From positions 1,426,001-1,490,000 of the forward strand of contig JAXMFU010000001.1 in the NCBI GenBank assembly GCA_046347625.1: a stretch of 64,000 bases of DNA. The letters run 5' to 3'. The position numbers were made by a program, and so were the translations under genes. Below the pieces are notes generated by a model, which ran no database searches, had not been told where the DNA came from, and was given only the letters and a program-made list of their open reading frames with translations. This document shows, piece after piece, positions 26,798 to 34,026 of the stretch. Source of the stretch: CAIMUS01 sp046347625. Its GTDB lineage: Bacteria > Pseudomonadota > Gammaproteobacteria > Competibacterales > Competibacteraceae. Within the stretch, counting starts at the first letter, position 1, and every line of letters starts with the position of its first letter.

Positions 26798-27083
26798 GTG
26801 AAAATCCTCCCGTAGGTCGGGTTACCGTGAAAATCCCCTGTAGGTCGGGTTAGGCGCGCCCGCTAACGAGCCCGCAAATAGCAGAAACGTTACCGGCGCG
26901 CCGTAACCCGACATCGAGGCCGAGTTTCATCGCCGGGGGTGCTTTTTTCTGAAAAGCATGACCAGCTAGACGCGCCTGCCACCCCGGTAGCCGCTCGCTG
27001 CGAGATCACGGGCGCGTCGTAACCCGACAGGGAGTCGAGTTTCATCGCCGGGGGTGCATTTTTCTAAAAAGCATGACCGTTGG
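26798..27083. repeat. Dispersed repeat, copy B with partial duplication (see 7088-7238)
   Basis: GCCGTGAAAATCC...GTAGGTCGGGTTA occurs twice at the left, then TAGGCGCGCC, CGCGCCGTAACCCGACA, and two copies of GAGTTTCATCGCCGGGGGTG each followed by a small hairpin (GCTTTT/AAAAGC and GCATTTTT/AAAAAGC). No gene is supported in 26401-27319. Confidence 0.75.
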
Positions 27084-27319
27084 AAGCAAGCCGATAGGTG
27101 GTAAGCTATCGACAGTTCGACGTCGACGGCGCGAACATGCCGACGAAAATCGGAGATCGTCGAGATTTCCATAGACATTCAGTAACGGCTGGAGCTATCG
27201 TTCCTTCGATTCTCCTACGGCGCATAACGCTCGAGAGTCACCTGCAAAGACATCGATCTAGGTGCATCAAGCTTACCGACAGACAACAACCACAGTCCTC
27301 GACCTCTGGAGAGAACCCG

Positions 27320-29323
27320 ATGAACCCGCATGAACCCCATCCGTTGTTATCGAACCAACCGCTGCCCAAAAAAGGCAAACTCGTCTCCGCCGAGGATGCC
27401 GTGCGCCTGATCCATGACGGCGATACGGTGGCTACCGGCGGCTTTGTCGGCATCGGTTTTCCGGAAGGGATTGCTATCGCTCTGGAGCGGTATTTTCTGG
27501 CCACCGGCAAACCGCGTGACCTTACCTTGTTTTTTGCCGCCGGACAGGGAGACGGCGACGAGCGCGGCTTGAATCATCTGGCGCACGCGAGACTGATCCG
27601 CCGGGTGATCGGCGGTCACTGGGGACTGACGCCCAAACTGGGCAAGCTGGCGCTGGAGAATAAAATTCAGGCTTATAATCTGCCCCAGGGCGTGTTGGCC
27701 CACTTGCTGCGCGATACCGCCGCCCATAAGCCCGGTACGCTGACTTCGGTCGGCCTTGGCACCTTTGTCGATCCGCGGTTCGGCGGCGGCAAGGTCAATG
27801 CCATGACGACCGAGGATATTGTCGAGCGGGTCACGATTCAGGGACAGGACTATCTGTTCTACCGGACCCATCCGATCAATGTGGCCATCCTGCGCGGTAC
27901 CACCGCCGACACCGATGGCAATATCAGTCTGGAACGCGAAGCGCTGTTTCTGGAATCCCTGGCCATCGCCCTGGCGGCGCATAACAGCGGTGGCATCGTG
28001 ATCGTGCAGGTGGAGCGCGTCGCCGAGCGCAATTCGCTGCCGGCCAAGCACGTCAAGATCCCCGGTGTGCTGGTGGATTGTGTGGTCGTCGCCGAACCGG
28101 AACACCACTGGCAGACCTTCGCCGAGCGTTACAATCCCGCCTTCAGCGGCGAAATCCGGGCGCCGATGCAATCCATTCCACCCATGCCGATGGACGAGCG
28201 CAAGCTGATCGCCCGCCGTGCCGCCTTCGAGCTGAAGCCCAACAGCGTCGTCAACCTCGGTATCGGCATGCCCGAAGGCATCGCCAGCGTGGCCAATGAA
28301 GAAAAAATTCTGGAATTTCTGACCCTGACCGCCGAGCCCGGCATCATCGGGGGTATGCCCGCCGGCGGCCTGAACTTCGGCGCCGCCGTCAACGCCCAGG
28401 CCATTATCGATATGCCCTATCAGTTCGATTTCTACGATGGCGGCGGTCTGGATGTGGCTTTTCTCGGCATGGCCCAGGCGGATCGTGAGGGGAATGTCAA
28501 TGTCAGCCGGTTCGGCCCCAAACTGGCCGGGGCCGGCGGTTTTATCAATATCAGCCAGAACGCCAAGGAGCTGGTCTTTGTCGGTACCTTTACCGCCGGT
28601 GGCCTGGAAATCACCGTCGAGGAGGGGCAACTCTGCCTTCTACGGGAAGGCAAATCCGCCAAGTTCATCGAGGAGGTCGAGCAGCGCACGTTCAGCGGTT
28701 CCTATGCCGCCGGTCAGGGCCGACGGGTCTTGTATGTGACCGAGCGTTGTGTCTTTCGCTTGACCACGCAAGGTCTGGAACTCATCGAGATCGCACCGGG
28801 CGTCGATCTGGAGAAAGATATCCTGGCGCACATGGCGTTTCGACCTTCGATTGCCCAGCCTTTGCCGCTGATGGATGCCCGTATCTTTCGACCGGACGTA
28901 ATGAATCTCAAGGAAGAGTTGCTCGAAGTGCCCTTGGTGGAGCGGCTGATTTACGAGCCCGAAGACAATTTGTTCTTCGTCAACTTCGAGGGGTTGGAAA
29001 TTAAAACGCCCGAAGTTATCGACGCGATCCGGGCATTGGTGGAAGAAAAGCTGGCACCGCTCGGCAAGAAAGTGCGAGCGATTGTCAATTACGACAATTT
29101 CACCATTCTGCCGGATTTACTGGATCGCTATATGGATATGGTGCAAAACGTGGTAACCCGGTTCTATACCGAGGTCACGCGCTATACCACCAGTACCTTC
29201 CTGCGGATGAAACTGGGTAATGCCCTGAAATGCCGCCAGGTCGCACCGCATATCTACGAAAGCCAGGCGGAAGCCCGCTGGCACCTCGAGGAATTACAAG
29301 GCAAGGCTAAAGGGCATATCTGA
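27320..29323 (+). CDS. Family I CoA-transferase (acyl-CoA:acetate/3-ketoacid type) with C-terminal extension
   Basis: The enzyme exchanges CoA between an acyl-CoA and a carboxylic acid through a glutamyl-CoA intermediate. The 667-residue product fuses the alpha- and beta-type halves, as in propionate/acetoacetate CoA-transferases. The N-terminal half begins LVSAEDAVRLIHDGDTVATG and includes GGFVGIGFPE; the second half has GIGMPEGIASVANEE and the catalytic Glu339 in TAEPGIIGGMPAGG. Family members of this kind are near 520-530 residues; about 130 extra residues follow (from roughly RLIYEPEDNLFFVNFEG to the end), without motifs I recognise. CTGGAGAG precedes the ATG at 27320; the frame upstream to 27098 is repeat-derived. 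The substrate cannot be told from sequence. Confidence 0.88.
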   Translation: MNPHEPHPLLSNQPLPKKGKLVSAEDAVRLIHDGDTVATGGFVGIGFPEGIAIALERYFLATGKPRDLTLFFAAGQGDGDERGLNHLAHARLIRRVIGGHWGLTPKLGKLALENKIQAYNLPQGVLAHLLRDTAAHKPGTLTSVGLGTFVDPRFGGGKVNAMTTEDIVERVTIQGQDYLFYRTHPINVAILRGTTADTDGNISLEREALFLESLAIALAAHNSGGIVIVQVERVAERNSLPAKHVKIPGVLVDCVVVAEPEHHWQTFAERYNPAFSGEIRAPMQSIPPMPMDERKLIARRAAFELKPNSVVNLGIGMPEGIASVANEEKILEFLTLTAEPGIIGGMPAGGLNFGAAVNAQAIIDMPYQFDFYDGGGLDVAFLGMAQADREGNVNVSRFGPKLAGAGGFINISQNAKELVFVGTFTAGGLEITVEEGQLCLLREGKSAKFIEEVEQRTFSGSYAAGQGRRVLYVTERCVFRLTTQGLELIEIAPGVDLEKDILAHMAFRPSIAQPLPLMDARIFRPDVMNLKEELLEVPLVERLIYEPEDNLFFVNFEGLEIKTPEVIDAIRALVEEKLAPLGKKVRAIVNYDNFTILPDLLDRYMDMVQNVVTRFYTEVTRYTTSTFLRMKLGNALKCRQVAPHIYESQAEARWHLEELQGKAKGHI

Positions 29324-30172
29324 AGCAAAATTAGCTGACCCTGATCGCACTGCCGGTCCCGGCCTTGCGGGTTTTCCGTCTGGGGCAGGCGGTGCGATTG
29401 CTTTGCCCCGAACACCGAGCGTACTCCCGACTCTCAAATCCAGCAGCCAGGAGCGGACCACGCTACCGCGGCGCCACAGTTCCGCAATGTCGCGCAGATT
29501 GAAGTCGTACCGATAGGCCTCGGGCGTCCGCAGCGGCGTGGTCTCGGCATCCACCGCAGAGCCACACTTACCCAGGTTGGCATGACGAAGCCGGTTCAAG
29601 CCCTCGGCATAAGCGGCCATGAGGCCATACTCGATGCCGTTATGGACCATTTTGACGAAATGCCCCGCCCCGCTGGGCCCGCAATGTAGATAGCCCTGCT
29701 CGGCCGTACCCCCCAGCGTCTCTCGTCCCGGGGTTCGCGGCGCCGAATCGAGCGCGGCAAAAAGAGGTGTCAGCGCCTGGACGGCTTCGTCCGCGCCGCC
29801 GATCATCAGACAAAAACCCCGTTCCAGCCCCCAGATGCCGCCGCTGGTTCCTACATCCACATAATAAATTCCCTGCGATTGAAGCCGGTGGGCACGGCGG
29901 ATGGCATCCCGGTAATGGGAATTCCCCCCGTCGACCAGAATATCAGCTGGGGTCAACCGCTCGCAGAGCGTCACGAGGGTGCTCTCCACCGCCCCGGCGG
30001 GCAGCATCATCCAGATGATCCGGGGCGGAGTCAGTTGGGCGACGACGTCCTCGAGCGACGCCGCCGCGATCGCCCCTTCCCGGACGAGAATGTCGAGGGC
30101 CTGACGGTCGCTGTCATAGACTACACAAGCGTGCCCGTGGCGCAGGAGCCGGCGTACCAGATTAGACCCCAT
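29294..30172 (-). pseudogene. 6-phosphogluconate dehydrogenase (decarboxylating, GndA/YqeC type), damaged at both ends
   Basis: The middle is an unmistakable 6-phosphogluconate dehydrogenase of the short (about 300-330 residue) type: ILVDGGNSHYRDAIRRAH, YVDVGTSGGIWGLERGFCLM, GYLHCGPSGAGHFVKMVHNG and SAVDAETTPLRTPEAYRYDF. The N-terminus is missing the first nucleotide-binding strand: upstream of MGSNLVRRL the frame reads IWVGR and meets a TAA stop about eight codons back. After SWLLDL the family sequence stops and about 45 unrelated residues follow, so roughly 90 C-terminal residues are lost. The 3' end overlaps the CoA-transferase gene. Most likely a decaying gene. Confidence 0.65.
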
Positions 30173-30324
30173 GCGACCGACCCAAATTCTGACTGTCGGT
30201 TACTCGCCGTGATGAAAATAGGCTATATTTTTATCCAGCCGGGTTACTCTGAGCCGGGGTGGTTTCATCAGTGGCACTATAACGAATTGGTCCAGGCATA
30301 ACCCACCTTCATGGATACCATCGT

Positions 30325-31698
30325 ATGGAGAAGAAAATGCATGCAAGAATCACCATGTTGTTGACTGGAAGTCCAACAATCGGCCTTTACCAAGAAATCA
30401 GGCGACAGCTGTTGCGCGAGCGCTTCGAAGTTATCGAGTGCAGCGATATGGCGGACATTCTAGCGGCCTTCACTCAGTCACGGCCGCCCGGCATGATCCT
30501 TATCGGTCCCGGCGTCGGCAGTGCAGCCACCAGTCTGGCGATAGCCAGCCGGATACGCGCGCAGCAACCGATACTGCCCATCGTGCTGGTCATCGAGGAC
30601 AGTCGGGAAGAGGACGCTATCGCCGCTCTGCGCTTGAAGGTCAGCGATTATTTCCGCTTGCCTTGTCGCTGCGATGAGATTGTGACAAGCGTCAGGCGGC
30701 TGCTGCGAGACACCCCGGTCAAGCTCCAAGCCGCCGCGGCAGCGGACGCGACGCCGGAGTTGATCGGCGAAAGTCAATCCATTCTGCAGATCAAAGCATA
30801 CCTGCGCAAAGCAGCGGCCAGCGATAGCAATGTCCTGATCACCGGTGAAACCGGCACCGGCAAGGAATTGGCGGCTCGGCTGCTGCACCACTACAGCAAA
30901 CGCTGCACCCGGCCGTTGATCACTATCAACTGCGCGGCGCTGCCCGAAACCCTGCTGGAAAGTGAATTGTTCGGTTACGAAGCGGGCGCATTCACCGGCG
31001 CCAACAGCCGTTACGAGGGCAAACTCAGGCTGGCCCATGAAGGCACGCTCTTTCTGGACGAAATTGGTGAAATGAGTCTGTGCGCTCAGGCCAAGATTTT
31101 GCGGGCGGTCGAAGCCAAGGAGATTTATGCCCTGGGGAGCCGGCATGGCGCAGTCGCGGATTTCCGAATTATCGCCGCCACCAATCAGGATCTGAAAACT
31201 CTGCTGCAGGGATACGGGTTCCGCAAGGATCTGTATTTCCGCTTGAATGTAGTCAGAATCCACCTGCCACCGCTCAGAGAGCGCAAAGAGGATATTCCGC
31301 TGCTGTTGCAGCACTACCTCACGGAGCTGGGTGGCCGCTGCGGCTATTCGATCCAGCATGTCAGCGAGGAGGCGCTGGATTGTCTGTTCCAGTATGACTG
31401 GCCGGGGAATGTGCGGGAGCTTAGGAACCTGGCCGAAATCCTGTTGCTCAACGCCGCCTCGACCACCTTATCGGCAGCCGATCTGCCCGAGCAGTTTCGG
31501 ACCAACAAATCTGACAGGATGGTTCCATCCGAGCGCCAGTTGCTGTTGTCGACCCTGCAAGAAATGCATTGGAATAAAAGCAAAGCGGCACAGCAGCTTC
31601 ACTGGTCGCGTATGACGCTCTACCGCAAAATGGCCAAGTACGGCATTCAGCAGGAGACGCCGGCAGGCTGTCCGGACACACTCGCACCGTCACTGTAA
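30325..31698 (+). CDS. NtrC-family sigma-54-dependent activator with degenerate receiver domain
   Basis: A 457-residue enhancer-binding protein. Residues 1-135 resemble a CheY-like receiver, but the phosphate-accepting Asp position reads MILIGPGVGS, so phosphorylation is unlikely. The AAA+ domain (about 148-380) is complete: Walker A GETGTGKE (174-181), the sigma-54-contacting GAFTGA loop (221-226), Walker B GTLFLDEIGEM, and the WPGNVRELRNLAE second region of homology. A Fis-type helix-turn-helix ends the protein (WNKSKAAQQLHWSRMTLYRK). It lies directly upstream of the injection-system operon on the same strand, with palindromic sites and a -24/-12 match between them, so it is the likely activator of that operon. 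Confidence 0.92.
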   Translation: MEKKMHARITMLLTGSPTIGLYQEIRRQLLRERFEVIECSDMADILAAFTQSRPPGMILIGPGVGSAATSLAIASRIRAQQPILPIVLVIEDSREEDAIAALRLKVSDYFRLPCRCDEIVTSVRRLLRDTPVKLQAAAAADATPELIGESQSILQIKAYLRKAAASDSNVLITGETGTGKELAARLLHHYSKRCTRPLITINCAALPETLLESELFGYEAGAFTGANSRYEGKLRLAHEGTLFLDEIGEMSLCAQAKILRAVEAKEIYALGSRHGAVADFRIIAATNQDLKTLLQGYGFRKDLYFRLNVVRIHLPPLRERKEDIPLLLQHYLTELGGRCGYSIQHVSEEALDCLFQYDWPGNVRELRNLAEILLLNAASTTLSAADLPEQFRTNKSDRMVPSERQLLLSTLQEMHWNKSKAAQQLHWSRMTLYRKMAKYGIQQETPAGCPDTLAPSL

Positions 31699-31789
31699 CC
31701 TGCATCCAGCAGAAGTTACATCGTTGTAACAGGCTACTGTGACAACAACGTCTTGACCGGGCACCCGCACTGTATCACCGCACTGTAAC
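31691..31789 (+). promoter_or_regulatory. Cluster of TGTAAC-type sites, candidate upstream activator sites
   Basis: A palindrome GTTACA-TCGT-TGTAAC lies at 31715-31730. Around it are four half-site-like copies: CACTGTAAC (31691 and 31781), TACTGTGAC (31735) and CACTGTATC (31768). They sit between the NtrC-type gene and the candidate sigma-54 promoter, about 100-190 bases upstream of it, the usual distance for activator binding. The first copy overlaps the activator's stop codon. Confidence 0.5.
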
Positions 31790-31885
31790 AAGGTCCTTAT
31801 CGACGCCGCTCGCCCGGCCCGCCGGTTGGCCAATAAGCTCTTATTTTATAAAGCGTTATTGAAATATCCCTGCGATTTCCAAAAG

Positions 31886-31901
31886 TGGCGTCATCTTTGC
31901 T
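31886..31901 (+). promoter_or_regulatory. Candidate sigma-54 (-24/-12) promoter of the injection-system operon
   Basis: TGGCGTCATCTTTGCT matches TGGCAC-N5-TTGCW with the required GG-N10-GC spacing; mismatches are only at the less-conserved AC. It lies downstream of the activator sites and upstream of the first operon gene, leaving a leader of about 270 bases that contains the hairpin GATGGGCA/TGCCCATC and the inverted-repeat element at 32019-32175. Confidence 0.5.
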
Positions 31902-32018
31902 CCGGCAAGTAGGTAGGATGGGCAAAGCGCAGCGTGCCCATCTTACTCCTACCAGCCCGGTTGGTCGGGGGTTCCACCCGCCCCATCTTAAAGTAAAGAG
32001 ACGATCATGCAGCAGCTC

Positions 32019-32175
32019 ACCACCTATCAGTTTGTAGGGCGCAATAGCGGAGCGGAGCGGAGCGTATTGCGCCGTTATGCCGCCGCCCCTCATCCGGCGC
32101 ATTACACTGCGCTGCGCTCCGCTCATGCGCCCTACGGTCGGTGCTCCCAAGTTTGGAAGCAAATTGATAGGTGGT
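32019..32175. repeat. Miniature inverted-repeat element (MITE-like), 157 bp
   Basis: Perfect 11-base terminal inverted repeats ACCACCTATCA (32019-32029) and TGATAGGTGGT (32165-32175) enclose a non-coding interior with a second inverted repeat (GTAGGGCGCA ... TGCGCCCTAC). The right terminus supplies AGGTGG, five bases before the ATG of the first operon gene. A lone GATAGGTGGTAAGC end also occurs near 27092. Confidence 0.65.
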
Positions 32176-32179
32176 AAGC

Positions 32180-32434
32180 ATGCAGCAGTACAGCGGGGAT
32201 CACGACGACAGCGCCCAGCCGTTGGTGGGACGTTACGCCAATTGTTTCCAAGTCGGCTATAACGCGTTCGAGTTTTTGCTGGACTTCGGTCAGTCTTATG
32301 AACCTGACCGGACCATCATGCACACCCGTATTATTCTGCTTCCTTCCTGTGCCAGGGATCTGGCGGAATTGTTATGCGCTTCGCTGGCGAACCACGAGGG
32401 CGGGGTGGACGACTATGCCGACAGCCAGCACTGA
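32180..32434 (+). CDS. DUF3467-family protein, first gene of the injection-system operon
   Basis: The 84-residue protein has the DUF3467 pattern: GRYANCFQVGYNAFEFLLDF, then a conserved YEPDRTIMHTRIILLPSCA and a helical ARDLAELLCASLANHEGG. The fold is a small beta-rich domain of unknown role. AGGTGG in the end of the inverted-repeat element provides the ribosome binding site for the ATG at 32180; a GTG at 32171 is less likely. Its 3' end overlaps a 37-codon ORF and the DUF4255 gene follows about 100 bases later, so it probably belongs to the operon. A chaperone or regulatory role would be speculation. Confidence 0.75.
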   Translation: MQQYSGDHDDSAQPLVGRYANCFQVGYNAFEFLLDFGQSYEPDRTIMHTRIILLPSCARDLAELLCASLANHEGGVDDYADSQH

Positions 32435-32528
32435 ACGCGGCGGCGAACTTCGCCTCACGACCGCTACCGGCGCCGTCGCGGCGATCGGCGGAACGATGAT
32501 GCGGGTGGCCCGCATGATCGAGGCATAG
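32415..32528 (+). CDS. Possible 37-residue peptide
   Basis: An ATG inside the end of the DUF3467 gene opens a 37-codon frame (MPTASTERGGELRLTTATGA, then VAAIGGTMMRVARMIEA) that ends two bases before the DUF4255 start. The tight packing suggests translational coupling. The peptide is too short to classify and may simply bridge ribosomes between the two genes. Confidence 0.35.
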   Translation: MPTASTERGGELRLTTATGAVAAIGGTMMRVARMIEA

Positions 32529-32530
32529 TC

Positions 32531-33142
32531 ATGGCCCGCAGCAATGCGATCCGCGCCCTGGGGGAAAGCGTGCTCGAAATGATGCGCGAAGCCTGTCCGC
32601 TCGCCGAACTCCAACTCGATACCCAAACCAAGTTCGAGTTCGCCTCGTTCAATACCCTCACCGATTCTAAACCGCCGCCCGAAGGTTTTTATCTGTGCCT
32701 GTGGCGCGTCGGCATCGGTGGCATGCCACGCAATCTGCCCCCGCGCCGCGACCGTGCCGGCATGGTGTTCAAGCCCTCGTTGCCGCTCGATCTCTACTTT
32801 CTGATGTTGCCGGTCGCCAAGACAGCCGACAAACAGACCAGCATGCTGGGCTGGGTACTGAGCTTTATGCACGATCTGCCGGCCTTGACCGGCGAAACCA
32901 TCAACCGCTACACCAAAGGTGCGCCGGCGGTGTTCGAGCCCGAGGAATCGGTCGAACTGATCGCCGATCCGTTGAGCACCGCCGATTACCTGGCGCTATG
33001 GGATCGTGTGAAGACCGGTTTCCAGGCCGGCATGACCTATGTGGCGCGGATGGTGCTGATCGATTCCTTGCAGCCCGAGAGCGGCGGCGGCTTGGTCACC
33101 GCACGCCGCTTCGATTTCGCCGGCAACAAGGTGGGACCATGA
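32531..33142 (+). CDS. Tail terminator/cap protein (DUF4255, Cis16/Afp16/Pvc16-like)
   Basis: A 203-residue DUF4255 protein, the family that caps the distal end of tube and sheath in extracellular contractile injection systems. Family features are the N-terminal helix (ALGESVLEMMREACPLAEL), the beta-rich FYLCLWRVGIGGMPRNLPPR, the LPLDLYFLMLPVAKTADKQ strand, then LGWVLSFMHDLPALTGETIN. A start at 32531 fits the spacing of two bases from the previous frame. It overlaps the next gene by four bases (ATGA). Its presence separates this locus from ordinary prophages and pyocins. Confidence 0.9.
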   Translation: MARSNAIRALGESVLEMMREACPLAELQLDTQTKFEFASFNTLTDSKPPPEGFYLCLWRVGIGGMPRNLPPRRDRAGMVFKPSLPLDLYFLMLPVAKTADKQTSMLGWVLSFMHDLPALTGETINRYTKGAPAVFEPEESVELIADPLSTADYLALWDRVKTGFQAGMTYVARMVLIDSLQPESGGGLVTARRFDFAGNKVGP

Positions 33143-34008
33143 GCGCGGTATTGCTCGAAAGCCTGGTACTCCCGGCGGCGACCGGCCTGCGCTTTATCGA
33201 CGCCTGGTCGGGCCAACCGATTGTCGACGGTCTGCGCTGCACGCTCTACCGCCGCCGCGATGGCGCACTGTCGGCACCAGCCGTAACCACGCCTTCGGGC
33301 GTGCATCACTGGCCCGAACCGCCGTCACCATGGAACGCCGCCAGCACCTCGCCGCCGTCGCCGCCGGCGGCCGCGTTGGCCGAAGTGTTGGTCGAAGACC
33401 TGCTCGACCGTTTTCTGCCCATGCGCCTCGAATGGCCACCGCAACGTGACGTTCCCGACAGGCCACTCGCGACTTTTACGCTGGTGTCGGCGCCATCGCG
33501 TCCGACCCCGCCGGGCGCGGTCAGCATCTACGCTCTCTTGACCGATGCGACCGGTGTGCCGGCCACCTGGGCGCGCGTGCTGGTCACCGATGCGCAAGGA
33601 CGATCGACGCCGGGCGGTAGCGACGCCGCCGGTCGACTCGGTCTGCATCTGCCCTTTCCGCGGCCCGAGCGCAAGTCGCCGACAAGTCCGCCCGCCGGAC
33701 CGGTGGACAGCCCACCCGAACCGCCGCCCACCCCGGGCGCTTTTGTGACGCTGCGCGTTTTTTACGACGCCTCGGTCGGTGCCGAGGCGGTGGCCACGGC
33801 GGCCGGGTTGCGCGCGACCTTCGCCCGGTCCGCCGACGGCGCGCCATTATGGTCAGCCTGGCTCGCCCAACCCGAAGTCCGCGCGCTTGCGCGCATCGAT
33901 ACGACCGAAACCCTCGGTCCGGTGCGTCTTGAACCCGGCCGGCCCGCCGTGACGCGCACCCAGGGCCTACCCCCCAACCGTTCGGAACTGCGGCTTGCGC
34001 CGCTTTGA
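33139..34008 (+). CDS. Hypothetical injection-system protein
   Basis: The 289-residue product starts in an ATGA overlap with the cap gene. It has an N-terminal beta-rich region (residues 1-60; LRFIDAWSGQPIVDGLRCTL), a carboxypeptidase-regulatory/transthyretin-like stretch near 125-160 (ARVLVTDAQGRSTPGGSDAA), Pro-rich linkers, and a C-terminal part ending in RSELRLAPL. I do not recognise a named family. Its place between the cap and the sheath suggests an accessory part of the sheath end, possibly bound to the cap. Confidence 0.75.
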   Translation: MSAVLLESLVLPAATGLRFIDAWSGQPIVDGLRCTLYRRRDGALSAPAVTTPSGVHHWPEPPSPWNAASTSPPSPPAAALAEVLVEDLLDRFLPMRLEWPPQRDVPDRPLATFTLVSAPSRPTPPGAVSIYALLTDATGVPATWARVLVTDAQGRSTPGGSDAAGRLGLHLPFPRPERKSPTSPPAGPVDSPPEPPPTPGAFVTLRVFYDASVGAEAVATAAGLRATFARSADGAPLWSAWLAQPEVRALARIDTTETLGPVRLEPGRPAVTRTQGLPPNRSELRLAPL

Positions 34009-34026
34009 TCTACTGAGGAGATCGCG

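Noticed and set aside
33139..34008. Effector role for the protein after the cap gene
   Set aside because: No catalytic motifs; beta-rich and linker-rich composition fits a structural accessory better.
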